Shown one piece after another: positions 54,291 through 64,000 of a stretch of 64,000 nucleotides of DNA. Numbering within the stretch: the first letter of the stretch is position 1; every line of letters begins with the position of its first letter. A program made the translations under genes and the position numbers. The notes beneath the pieces were generated by a model that had not been told where the DNA came from, made no database searches, and was given only the letters and a program-made list of their open reading frames with translations. Origin of the DNA: Gavia stellata (Eukaryota; Chordata; Aves; Gaviiformes; Gaviidae); assembly GCF_030936135.1 (NCBI RefSeq), contig NW_026776913.1, positions 1,488,001 through 1,552,000 of the forward strand, written 5' to 3'.

Positions 54291-55319
54291 TTGCGTGGCC
54301 AGCTCCGTCCTCATGCTGGGCTCAGGGTACTGGGGCATGGCCAGCTCTGCCCAGCCTCTCACCTGGGCCAGACCCCCGGATCCCACAGCAGGGCTGTCTG
54401 CTGATGGCCCCATGGGACACGACGGAGGTTGTGCAGGGGCAGGCAGTGGTGGGGGGCTGCACATAGGGGGCTGCTGGGGGAGCAGGCACAGAGGGCTGCT
54501 GTGTGGACTGTGTCGGGGGATTGTTTCCCTGTCCTTTGATGCCCTCTGGTCCATGCAGCACCCGCACTGTGGGGCCACGTGGGGCCATGTGGGGCCAACC
54601 CGGCTGTGAAGGTCTCGTCTTCTTGTCCCACAGTCCCCAGCTCGGTGTCAGCCGACGGGCACTGCCACAGAGCCTCTGTGCTGGGTGTAGGGTGTCTCCT
54701 CGTGCCCTGCTCTGAGCCCATGCAGGCACCCGCAGTGCATGTCTTTGCTTGTAGCTGGCCACCATGGCCCGCCTGCATGCTCCCAGGACATCCTGACCAG
54801 GCTGTCCTTGGAGATGGGTTGTGATGGTTGCTGAGGCGAGCAGCTCTGATGCAGGCATGAGCTGCAGAGCAGCACTCTAGCACCGTGTACAGGGGCTTTC
54901 CTGAACCAGGGACACCTCAGGGGAGTGGAGAGACCCATCAGGAGCCAGCAGCTAACGTGACAGCGGCTCACGAGTCCTGGGTAGCGCCAGGAGCAATGGT
55001 GGCCAAGCCCCCACATGTATAAAAGAAAACCCTAGGGAGTGCCACGAGCAGGGCGGACAAATGGGGTGTGGTGCATCAGAAAGGGCATGGCGCGGCAGTT
55101 TGCAGGGCAGTTCACGTGGAAGGGCGTGCAGGAAGGGCGCTGTAACTCAGCCGGCTTGACCAGGGAGCCATGGTAACTCCCTGGCAGAACACCATGGCCT
55201 CTCTAAACTCTGCATCCACTGTGACTGATGAGTCTTTGCAGACAGAGCTCCACTGGGAACATGCTGGAAACACACCCTACCTTTCCTGGAACAAGCCTGT
55301 CAGGCAGACCGGACACATC
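54291..55319. other. GC-rich interval without a recognised gene
   Basis: ORFs up to about 178 codons are open on both strands because of high GC; none shows a known domain or a conserved copy elsewhere in the window. I see no clear repeat family. Confidence 0.45.
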
Positions 55320-56845
55320 ATATGGAGGATTCCCTATCCTCTCTCCACCTAGCTGAACGCAGTCACTCAAGGGATAGGGGGAAACGGCGACAGGTTCCTG
55401 CCTGGCACAACAGACGCATCTCCTCCATCACTACCCCACCTTCCCAGGTGTCCTTGCACAACAGGTACGAGAATCTGCAAGTGGAACCCAATAATGACGA
55501 GGACGATGGTTCATCTGGGTTGGAGGTGTCCCCAAGGTTAAGTCAGACTACTCCCTGCGTCAGAACCACTTCCATAAAGAGAAAGAAGGTTATCAGAAGT
55601 AGTCAACATGGATTCACCAAGAAAAGTAATGTCTGACCAATCTGATAGCCTCCTACGATGACATGTCTGGATGGATAGATGCGGGGAGGGCAGTGGATGT
55701 TGTCTGCCTTGGCTTCAGCAAGGCTTTCGACACCGTCTCCCACATCATCCTCAGAGGCAAGCTTAGGAAGTGTGATGGAATGGACAGTGGGGTGGATTGG
55801 AAACTGGCCGATAGATCTCCGAGGGTTGTGATTAGTGGCCCAGAGGCTAGTTGGAGGTCTGTAACAAGTGGTGTTCCCCAGGGGTCAGGATTGGGTCCAG
55901 TCCTGTTCAATACAGTCAGCAATGACCTGGATGAAGGGATAGAGTGTGCCCTCAGCAAGTTTGCTGAAGGCACAAAACTGGGAGGAGTGGCGGACACAGT
56001 GGAAGGCTGCGCTGCCATTCAGCGTGACCTGGACAGGCTGGAGAGTTGGGCAGAGAGGAACCTGATGAAATTCAGCAAAGGCAAGTGTAGGGCACTGCAC
56101 CGGGGGCAGAATAACCCCCTGCATCAGCACAGGTTAGGGGCTGAGCTGCTGGAGAGCAGCTCTGTGGAAAGGGACCTGGGAGTCCTGGGGGACAACAGGA
56201 TGACTACGAGCCACCAATGTGCCCTTGTAGCCAAGAAGGCCAATGGTATCCTGGGCTGCATCCAGAAGAGTGTGGCTAGCAGGGCGAGGGAGGTTATCCT
56301 TCCCCTCTACTCTGCCCTGCTGAGGTGCATCTGGAGTGCTGTGTCCTGTTCTGGGCTCCCCGGTTCAAGAAGGACAGGGAGCTGCTGGAGAGGGTCCAGC
56401 AAAGGGCTACGAAGATGATTAGGGGAGTGGAACATCTTTCTTAGGAGGAAAGGCTGAGGGACTTGGGTTATTATAGTTTGGAGAAGAGAAGACTGAGGGG
56501 GATCTTATCAATGCTTAGAAATAGTTAAGGGGTGGGTGCCAGGAGGATGGGGCCAGTCTTTTTTCAGTGGTGCCCAGTGACAGGACAAGAGGTAATGGGC
56601 ACAAACATGGTCATAAGAAGTTCCATCGTACATGAGGAGGAACTTCTTTCCTTTGAGGGTGTCAGAGTACTGGAACAATCTGCCCAGAGAGGTTGTGGAG
56701 TCTCCTTCTCTGGAGATATTCAAAACTCGTGTGGAAGCATTCCTGTGCAACCTGCTGTAGGTGAACCTGATCTGGTGGGGGATTGGACTAGAAGATCTCC
56801 AGAGGTCCCTTGCAACCCCTCTCATTCTGTGATTCTGTGATTTTC
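55320..56845 (+). mobile_element. CR1-type LINE, internally deleted, ORF1-like and ORF2 parts
   Basis: From about 55590 to 56450 the plus strand encodes CR1 reverse transcriptase: [37 protein letters not shown] and [11 protein letters not shown]. The 251-codon ORF 55663-56418 is the longest open piece. The usual F-DD catalytic box is replaced by SKFAEG-type sequence, so part is degraded. The 3' end at 56820-56842 has the ATTCTGTG repeat tail typical of CR1. Upstream, 55330-55590 encodes a charged stretch ending RTTSIKRKKV that resembles the N-terminal part of a bird CR1 ORF1; it joins ORF2 directly, so the ORF1 esterase and the endonuclease are missing. Not mobile. Confidence 0.85.
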
Positions 56846-57289
56846 TTGGTGGCTCCTTATCCCCTTCTGCAAGAGGGTGGGGAAAACTCTAGTCAGGTCC
56901 ATGTTGAAGCTGTTTCCGTGTTGGAGGCAGTGAATGGATTTCTTTTGTCCCTGTCCACCAAATGCAGTATTGGCTGTGAGTGAGGCTGTTGCAGTGGTCA
57001 GGAGGGTATTTTTGCCCTCACAGAGATGGCCGTGCCTCCTTTCCATGCAGGACTCAACTTGCTTATCCCCAGCAGAAGGTTTCTTTAGCAGCACTGTGCC
57101 CGCTTTCTCCCAGCTCTGAGCTCCTTGGCCCCTTGGGGAGGCAGGAGGAGGGCAGGGCCTGTGGGAACCAGAGTCAGAGGCCAGTAGAGGACAGAGGCCA
57201 GCAAGAGGTCACTTCTTCCTGAGACCCCGTACGCAGCGCGGTGTTGTGTATATGTGTTCTGAGCGGTGCTGAGGAGGGGGGATAATGCC
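56846..57289. other. No gene recognised
   Basis: Sequence between the CR1 tail and the minisatellite. Only short ORFs. Confidence 0.5.
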
Positions 57290-57895
57290 CGCTGTGCTGT
57301 GTGTGCATCTGTAATGGTGTTGGTATCTGCATGGAGGTGTGTGATGCTATGGATAGCTGCAACGGGATCAGTATCTGCAATGGCCTCTGCATCTGCAGTG
57401 GGAAAGAATCTGCCAGGGCATCTGCAAAGGTATCTGCATCTGGAATGCTGGGTGTGCAACTGTCCTGTCAGCTACAGCTCTCCAATGCAGCCATCACTGC
57501 GGATGGAGATACCATTGTGGATAACATTGCCAATGCTGGTGCAGATGCCACTGCAGATGGAAATACACTTTCAGATGCAATTGCTGATGGAGATGCTATT
57601 GAGGATGCAGGTGCCATTGCAGATACCATGGCAGATGCAGACACCATTGGAGATGCAGGTGCCTTTGAAGATTCCTTTGAAGGTACCGGCATCGATGCCA
57701 CTGGAGATGCCATGGCAGATGCAGATACCATTACAGACACCACCGGAGATGCAGTTGCTGTGTCAGACACCATTGCAGCTGCAGATACCACAGCAGATGG
57801 CATTGAAGATGCAAGTCCAGTTTCCGATGCAACTACCGATGGAGACGCCCTTGAAGATGTTGATGCCATTGCAGATACTACATGGCCAGAAATTT
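57290..57895. repeat. 18-bp-type minisatellite with orientation reversal
   Basis: From about 57480 to 57895 the plus strand is a degenerate array of units like GATGCAGATGCCATTGCA. From about 57290 to 57440 the same unit appears in reverse complement (ATCTGCAATGG, CTCTGCATCTGCAGTGG). The switch lies near 57440-57480. Because the period is a multiple of three, several frames on both strands are open, giving an acidic A/D/T/G-rich 198-codon ORF and others. I do not regard these as genes. Confidence 0.82.
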
Positions 57896-58218
57896 AGCGA
57901 GCTTCCGCTTATGAGGCAAAGACACTTGCTAAAGTGGACACACATCTTGTTGACTCCACACAGCTATAGAAGATATCACAGCTCAGGGTGTGCACGTACA
58001 GCCTACCCTCCCTGCTTCCTAGGAAAAAACCCTTTGAGATCGACCCCTTGCTGAAGCCTTGACCATGGGCAGACACTCGGCTCTGCCTGGTAATCCCCTG
58101 TTGCTCCCCTGCAAGGTCCCGGGGCTTCCCCTTACTGCAGGGGTCATGAGTAGATTCAGCTACTGCAATTGAATGATCATGATTTTACTGATACTTTTTG
58201 TCTGTGTCTTCTTGAAAG
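57896..58218. other. No gene recognised
   Basis: Unique-looking sequence between the minisatellite and a possible exon. Nothing supported. Confidence 0.45.
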
Positions 58219-58368
58219 TGGATCTGCAAATCCGGTTCCTATTTCACGTAATGAAGACTTCCGATGGGATTTTGAGGAAAGGACCGATGGCAGGGAAAGG
58301 GAGGACTTGAGGTTGTTTGGGGATGAAATAGGGCTAAAAATAGCTAGTCGTGATGAAGGAGGTTGCTG
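58219..58368 (+). other. Possible orphan exon (weak)
   Basis: A 150-bp block open in one frame (reading ...NPVPISRNEDFRWDFEE..., charged) lies between an acceptor-like TTCTTGAAAG ending at 58218 and a strong donor CTG|GTAAGTA starting at 58369. I do not recognise the protein and see no partner exon. It may be chance or a decayed gene piece. Confidence 0.25.
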
Positions 58369-59059
58369 GTAAGTACACTTGTCCAGCCATACCCTGGAAC
58401 TGATGGCCCCAGCCTGTCCTGCCTTCGTATAAAACTCCATTTCACTACTTCCTGGGGTGAGGGGGATCTCTGCTCGTTGTGTGGAGGTATGAGTCCTCCC
58501 ACACCAGAGGGGGGACCACAAGTCATAGGAGCTCATGTGCCTGGGGGGCAGCTAAAAGGAGAGACCCAACTGCATGCATATCATGTGGATGTGCGTGTCA
58601 GTGTGTGTAACTGCTAGCCCACATCAGGCTGGAGTAGCCAGTGAGTAGGATAAGGGGCCTGGGAGCCAGGTACCAGAGAGACGTTAAGTCTGGACCGCAT
58701 ACCAGAGAGCGCCGAGGCTCTGGGAGTTGACTCCTGGAGGGAGCAGGTGGTCCAAAGCATCGCCTGGAGAAACTGTGGGGTCTTGGGGCTATGGTACTGG
58801 TAAGGCCATAGGTCTGGACCAGGAGGGGAAGTGGTCCTTTACATGCCCCGGCAAGTACCTCAGATACAGCTCTCGAGGTGGCACTGGCTGCTTATGGTCA
58901 GACCCCGGAGCTCTGCCTGAAAACCTGGGAACTGCTCTCAATACTTTAAAAAAAGAAAGAAAAAAAACCCAGCACCTTTTTACCAGCTTCAATGTTTCAG
59001 TACTTTCAATAAAACGTCACTGTAATTCCAATCCTGCCAATATGTGCCTTTTGAGACTG
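58369..59059. other. Unrecognised, possibly repeat-derived
   Basis: Contains an A-rich run at 58949-58970 and AATAAAAC near 59008, which suggest the end of some inserted or transcribed sequence. A 241-codon ORF (58727-59452) crosses it and then enters segment X; it has no recognisable domain. Confidence 0.4.
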
Positions 59060-60800
59060 TGTATTAATTGCGGGAGAAGAAATCCTGATCTTGCCCGGTG
59101 CTTGCATTGCCACTACTCTGTCTATCATGCTGCGTATTTAATCTCCCTAACCTTCCAGGTGTTTCTGCCTGTCCTGATCAAACACCCCATGTCTGAAGTC
59201 ATCTCTCCAGAAGCCTATCTGGACATGCGCACTTTCCACTGTTCTCCAGAGGTTTTCCTCCTCTTACTCTTTGATCATTCAGATCCCTCTCACCTATCAC
59301 CCATCTTTAAGCCCCAGGGAGGTAAAGCGTCATTGTCTTTCAGTACTCTCCCTCATACTTTCCATAGGCAACTCTTCAATTGGGGTGGTGAACCTCGTTG
59401 GAAGCTGCCAAAAGTAACCATACAGCTGAGAATTGTGTTTATTGTGGATTAAGTTCTCTTGTGTTTTACTTTTTCTTCTTTTTTCTTTCCCCCAATTAAA
59501 AAACCCTGTTTCCATGCAGTTCTCCATGGAGAGCAGGTAGGAATTGCTGCAAAGCAGCTGTAATATTCAGCTGCAGACTTTGGTGGAGAAGTCTCATGTA
59601 AAGAAAAGTGAAGCAAGTCCCTGGTGACCAACGAGAGCAATGGCAGGGTTGGAGAGGTGAGGAGCAAGGATGTCCATACCGTGTCTGGCCTCAAGGGACT
59701 GCTTTTCCTACCTGTCCACACCTCTTTAGGATACACTCTGCATCCATATCAACTGGAGAATTCTCCGATCACATCTTCAGATTGCTCATTGAAAAGGATG
59801 AGCTAGCTATGCTACTTCAGGGTAGGTGCCTACCTCTCTAATTGGCTATACAAATGTTGAAGACCTGAAGAAAACTATAGAAGAGGCATAGCTCGTTAGC
59901 GCTTTCTGCATTTTAATGAGCCCCATGGTGTATGTAGTGCTGAGTCCAGGAGCCTCAGGTACTGAGAAGAGACTGAACAATCCCCTCAAGGAGACAAAGG
60001 CAGAAGACAAACCTAAACTACTCTGAAGCATTACTGGGCCCCACTGAGGGCCATTACTGACAAAGCCTCCCCAGGGACTTGTTAGAGCCGATAATTGGAG
60101 GCTGTGATTGCAGGTAGGCAAAGGCACTGTGCAGGTGGCTCTGATGCTGACAAAGCCCTTGGATTGTTACCTGGAGCACAAAGGCCAAGCCCTGACCCCC
60201 GGCCCATGGGAAGGGGGATCCTGTCCCTCACACGTGGGTCAGGGCCCTTCCTGGGGCAGTGGATGTGGGGTCTGCAATGCCCAGTGCAGGACAATGGAAC
60301 AACACTCCCAGCTTCCCCATGGGGTTGCAAGGAGGAAATGGGGCTCCAGTGCCATGAGGACAACATGTCTTCTCACAGCCCTTGGTGGCACAGACAACTG
60401 CCATAGCCCAGAGGACAAAGACCTGGGTTCTGTTCGTGTCTTCCAGCCTGGCCAGCGCCCTTGGCAGTTTCCATCGCAGGCTGTCCCACACCTGCCCCTG
60501 TTTTCCTGCAGCCTGTAGACATCCATCTTGCTTCTCCACCTTGCTCTCCCCTGGACATTTCTCTGCCTTCACTGACATCTCACCACCCTCACCGGCCGTT
60601 CGTTGAAACACAAAGCCACGGTCTGATCACCAGCTCTCACTGGGTGACCTCTTGCACCACAGCCCTACCCTTCGAGTGATATTTCTTCTTCCTCATGTCC
60701 AGGCTCCACTTTCCAAGCTGCACTTTGTAGCAGCTTTCCTCTCTCCTGCTTTTTCCCACCTCCAAGGAAAGCTCAAAATTCTCAGAAAGCACCCTTCAAG
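59060..60800 (+). repeat. Segment X, copy 4
   Basis: The longest copy: its first 1.2 kb match 1-1330, and its later part (59.88-60.80 kb) matches 5.09-6.00 kb and, inverted, 49.74-50.67 kb. It therefore links the left edge of the window with the core ends. No gene is supported. Confidence 0.7.
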
Positions 60801-61059
60801 CAGGCAACCTAACTCATCAGCCTTCTTGTGGCCTTTCACCTGAGCTGACAAATGTAACCTTACCGTGATCTTCTAAACCACGTGCCTTTTCCCTGGCCTT
60901 TCAGCTTCTTGGATAGGCACAAACAAGCCCTATGCCTGCTGCTGTCCCATCAGGTACTCAGGCAGAAGGCACATGCCAACCCATATCCATGCCCTCTTCC
61001 TGGATGGGGCTCCACCATGTGGGGGGATAATAAGGACATTCAAGAGTCTTGGCCCAAAT

Positions 61060-61530
61060 GCTAATCACTGAGGGATTCTGGGTATGACTGGCTTCTAAAA
61101 AGACTTTGTACTGCTGATGACATTTGGGCCTCACCATCCAGCCAACTTCCCACCCACCCTACCATCCACTTCTTCAGCCTCGACAGCATCAATCCGGCTC
61201 TAAGGAGACTCTGGGAGATGATGTCAAAGGCCTTGCAAAAGGCCAAGTACACAACGTGCCCTCGTTTCCCCTAACCATTCTGGTTCAGCAATGCCTTTCT
61301 TGTCCTTCAAGGGCCTGGAGATGGCTGCAGGACGACTTGCCCCATGTCATCCTAGAGTCTGAGGTAGGCAGGCCACTTGCAATTCTGTCAATCCGCATCC
61401 CTGCCGTTCTTGAAGAGGGGTTTGACGTCTGCTTTTTCCAAGGACCACAGAACCTCCATGATTGCTCCGGCACTTTTGAGGTCACAATCCAGAATCACAG
61501 GCAAGGGTGACGTAGCAGTCAGGAGCACTT
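61060..61530 (-). mobile_element. CR1 LINE ORF2 internal fragment
   Basis: Minus-strand words FCKAFDIISQSLL and GWVGSWLDG match the CR1 RT region (KAFDTVSH..., W...WLDGR). The adjoining part reads as the preceding RT segment in reverse. It is truncated at both ends with no 3' tail. Frames are broken. Confidence 0.72.
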
Positions 61531-62380
61531 GCTATGAGCCTGTCCAAGGCAGCTGAGATGAATGTAGCTGGGAAAATGGAAATTTGTTCTTGGAGTCACA
61601 CACAGAAATGTCGGAGCTCTGCCAGATGCCCATGTCTCAGCTGGACTCGTGCACTCCTCCTACACACACGGGTGATCAGAGAGAGGAGTCCTTGCCTTGC
61701 ACGTGCAGAGGCAGTGCACTGCAGCAGTCACAGTGTCAATCTGACCTCCTGCTGCTGCTCCCAGAGGCTGGGAGGCACCTCAGCCCTGCGGTGTATCGCC
61801 CTGCTCTGCACTCGTCTGAGATGCTCCACGGCATGAGGAATGGACACGGGGACGTGGGTTAAATGAAGCACATCCCAGTGCTGCATCCAGGTGCTTTCCC
61901 AGGGGATGTTACTCTCGAAGTGAGAAGTGACCTCGAGACACTGTCTGTCCCAGAGGCCTTCATGGCAGCCCCAGAAAGAGCTGATGGCATTTGTGCTCAC
62001 TCGGGTTCATCTCCCCAAACTTGCTCCCCAGGACGGCATGAGAGAATTGGCACAGGGGATGCTCAGGAAGGTCCTTTTGCCCCAGGGACAGGGCAGCCTG
62101 CCCCCAGCTGCCACCTTCAGCAAAAGCTTTCTCTTTCCATGTCTCCCCTGCACACACACAGTGCCCTGCTCTTCTCCTCGCACTGACCAGCCACCCCTGC
62201 ACCCCCTCCCCAGGCTCCCCACATCCTCGAAGCTGGCGGCGTTGCTCTGAAGAGCAAGCAGGCTGTGGTTCCCAGGGCCATGGGGTGAGTCCACAGGGTC
62301 ATGCTGGTCATGCTGGGAGGCAGACCCAGCTCCCGGTGACTACTGCCCCCTTCACCTCAGCACACAGACGCTGCCCCACG
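61531..62380. other. No gene recognised
   Basis: Sequence between a CR1 fragment and the OR6 3' flank, with ORFs of up to 107 codons and no known domain. Confidence 0.5.
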
Positions 62381-62551
62381 GCTCCAGAGAAGATCTCAGA
62401 GAAAGGATCTCAGGCAAACCACCCTGAGCAGGGTCCTTTATTTTGTTTAAACACACAGCTCCCAATTTACACAAAGTCTCTGGGTCACAGAGGACAGGCA
62501 GATACTGAAATAGAAATAGGATGAAGAATGACTTCCTTTTTGTGGACAGCA
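62381..62551 (-). other. OR6 3' flank (shared with OR4)
   Basis: Matches 36.54-36.86 kb (TTTGTTTAAACACACAG near 62444). Much of the corresponding OR4 flank lies directly after its stop, whereas here the OR6 frame runs through the equivalent bases. Confidence 0.7.
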
Positions 62552-63604
62552 TTAATACAACCAAGAAAAGCTAAAAACCAAAGAAACCAAACCTAACAAC
62601 CTACCAAAGAGAGTCTGGGCATGTAATGAGTTATGTGACAAGTGATATGCAGAAGAAGATGGGCAGTTCATTGCTGCTTCTGAAAAGCAACCAGTCATCA
62701 GTTTCCTTAGGGCATCCTTGAGCTCCTGGTTCCTCATGCTGTAGATGAGGGGGTTCACTGCTGGAGGCACCACCGAGTACAGAACTGCCACCACCAGGTC
62801 CAGGGATGGGGAGGACATGGAGGGGGGCTTTAGGTGGGCAAACATGATAGTGCTGATGAACAGGGAGACCACAGCTAGGTGAGGGAGGCACGTGGAAAAG
62901 GCTTTATGCCGTCCCTGCTCTGAGGGGATCCTCAGCACGGTCCTCAAGATCTGCACATATGACAGCACAATGAAAACAAAACACCCAAAAGCAAAAGAAA
63001 CACTAACCACAATAAACCCAACCTCCCTCAGGTAGGTGTCTGAGCAGGAGAGCTTGAGGATCTGTGGGATTTCACAGAAGAACTGGTCCACAGCATTGCC
63101 TTGGCAGAGTGGTAGTGAAAATGTATTGGCTGTGTGCAGCACAGCGTAGAAAAAAATACTGCCCCAGGCAGCTGCTGCCATGTGGACACAAGCTCTGCTG
63201 CCCAGGAGGGTCCCGTAGTGCAGGGGTTTGCAGATGGCAATGTAGCGGTCGTAGGCCATGATGGTGAGAAGATAAAACTCTGCTGACATGAAAAGGACAA
63301 ACAGAAAGACCTGGGCAGCACATCCTGCAAAGGAGATGGCCCTGGTGTCCCAGAGGGAATTGGCCATGGCTTTGGGGACAGTGGTGGAGATGGAGCCCAG
63401 GTCGATGAAAGAAAGGTTGAGGAGGAAGAAGTACATGGGGGTGTGGAGGTGGTGGTCGCAGACTATGGCGGTGATGATGAGGCCATTGCCCAGGAGGGCA
63501 GCCAGGTAGATGCCCAGGAAGAGGCAGAAGTGCAAGAGCTGCAGCTCCCGCGTGTCTGCGAATGCCAGGAGGAGGAACTGGGTGAAGGAGCTGCTGTTGG
63601 ACAT
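62552..63604 (-). CDS. Olfactory receptor 6, OR14-like, intact with 45-residue tail extension
   Basis: 350 residues. MSNSSSFTQF start, GN (39-40), TPMYFF (55-60), MAYDRY (116-121), FFCEIP (175-180), KAFSTC and NPLIY are all present with a clean frame. Up to KLMTG (residue 305) it follows OR4. There OR4 has TGA and OR6 has TGC (62687-62689), so translation goes on for 45 residues ending in a hydrophobic ...LVSLVFSFSWLY. This looks like stop loss rather than a selected tail (inference). TM4 has IFFYAV where others have GLLNAV or GFLNSL. TM5 is OR5-like, while the 3' flank is OR4-like. The start follows the same splice-acceptor rule, here 24 nt upstream. Confidence 0.92.
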   Translation of the reverse strand: MSNSSSFTQFLLLAFADTRELQLLHFCLFLGIYLAALLGNGLIITAIVCDHHLHTPMYFFLLNLSFIDLGSISTTVPKAMANSLWDTRAISFAGCAAQVFLFVLFMSAEFYLLTIMAYDRYIAICKPLHYGTLLGSRACVHMAAAAWGSIFFYAVLHTANTFSLPLCQGNAVDQFFCEIPQILKLSCSDTYLREVGFIVVSVSFAFGCFVFIVLSYVQILRTVLRIPSEQGRHKAFSTCLPHLAVVSLFISTIMFAHLKPPSMSSPSLDLVVAVLYSVVPPAVNPLIYSMRNQELKDALRKLMTGCFSEAAMNCPSSSAYHLSHNSLHAQTLFGRLLGLVSLVFSFSWLY

Positions 63605-64000
63605 TTTCTGTCTCTTGGTCTGGGGGCTCTGTCCAAAAAAGGAAAAAACAGGAAAAATTAGGACAGATTTCTCTGAGAAAACCCACTCCATTTTTCATCA
63701 CAACCCCACGCAGTTGGAATACATTTCCTTTCTCTAGTTTGTGCTGGCTGAGTGTGCTGTGAGGAGCAGGAGCTCTGCCCTTCTGCTGCTGAGGAGTCAG
63801 CTTTGCTCTGCTGCAGTGGGTACATGGGAGCTGACTTGTGACACCTCCGATGTTCACAGGGCATGTCAGATGTAATCCATCTTTCATGGAAAAGTTCAAT
63901 ATCTGCACTCATGACATGGAAGAATGTGGGCTGTGAAAGAGAGGCTCAGCATGACTTTCTTATAACTTTGTCTGTGTTTTTTCACAGGGCTGCAGTGTAC
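63605..64000 (-). promoter_or_regulatory. Class B 5' flank of OR6 with 3' splice site
   Basis: The minus-strand acceptor TTCCTTTTTTGGACAG ends at 63629, 24 nt before the ATG. To about 63912 it matches the class B flanks of OR2, OR4 and OR5, and the match with OR5's further upstream DNA goes on to the window end. A segment F copy would be expected beyond 64000. Confidence 0.72.

Noticed and set aside
55663-56418. 251-codon ORF as a host gene
   Set aside because: It is CR1 reverse transcriptase, followed by a CR1 3' tail.
57301-57897. 198-codon acidic repeat protein ORF (and overlapping ORFs of 262 and 133 codons)
   Set aside because: All come from one minisatellite whose period is a multiple of three; several frames on both strands are open at once, and no promoter or splice context is seen.
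58727-59452. 241-codon ORF
   Set aside because: No known domain, low-complexity parts, crosses an A-rich run and the border of segment X; its X part is not in a kept frame in the copy at 0-0.4 kb.
1-64000. CRISPR arrays, tRNA or rRNA genes, bacterial-type operons
   Set aside because: None of the repeat, structural or gene patterns was seen; the content is that of a bird nuclear chromosome.

Overview
The window looks like bird nuclear DNA. It holds six single-exon olfactory receptor (OR) coding regions of one very similar family, all starting MSNSSS and resembling the expanded avian class II gamma-c/OR14-like group. Around them lie many CR1-type LINE pieces, an avian ERV and LTR remnants. No bacterial-type operon, CRISPR array, rRNA or tRNA gene was recognised. 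All calls come from reading the sequence by eye; no alignment or search was run.

Layout. OR1 (2939-3871, -) and OR2 (18443-19378, +) are a divergent pair around a core of about 10 kb (5.1-15.5 kb). OR3 (23840-24835, -) is followed on its 5' side by a third, partial copy of the core, which ends abruptly at an ERV (29462 to about 35967). OR4 (36863-37780, -) and OR5 (52694-53629, +) form a second divergent pair around a copy of the core in opposite orientation (about 40.05-50.66 kb). OR6 (62552-63604, -) closes the window. Between each OR and the core lies an OR-linked GC-rich segment, here called F, always in the orientation of its OR, so each core is bounded by inverted F copies. A further segment, here called X, occurs at 1-1330, 5091-6000, 49740-50670 (inverted) and 59060-60800.

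Flanks sort the ORs in a way that conflicts with core orientation. OR1 and OR3 share one type of 5' and 3' flank (class A). OR2, OR4, OR5 and OR6 share another 5' flank (class B). By 3' flank OR2 pairs with OR5, and OR4 with OR6. OR1 and OR3 nonetheless sit at opposite ends of the core. The simplest reading is a tandem array of divergent OR pairs in which the core has flipped by recombination between inverted F copies. In all six genes a predicted 3' splice site lies 23-24 nt before the ATG, so each probably has an upstream non-coding exon.

The cores carry decayed ORs of other subfamilies: an OR6-like pseudogene with an internal deletion shared by both arms, and an OR11/OR10-like pseudogene that is nearly full length on the right and cut to its last third on the left. 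CR1 pieces cluster at 20.2-23.0 kb and lie at 12.3, 17.1, 42.0, 55.3 and 61.1 kb. An 18-bp-type minisatellite that reverses orientation lies at 57.3-57.9 kb. The OR proteins would act as odorant receptors in the plasma membrane of olfactory neurons. OR1, OR4, OR5 and OR6 look intact by motif, OR3 is intact with a longer tail, and OR2 has lost a conserved cysteine.
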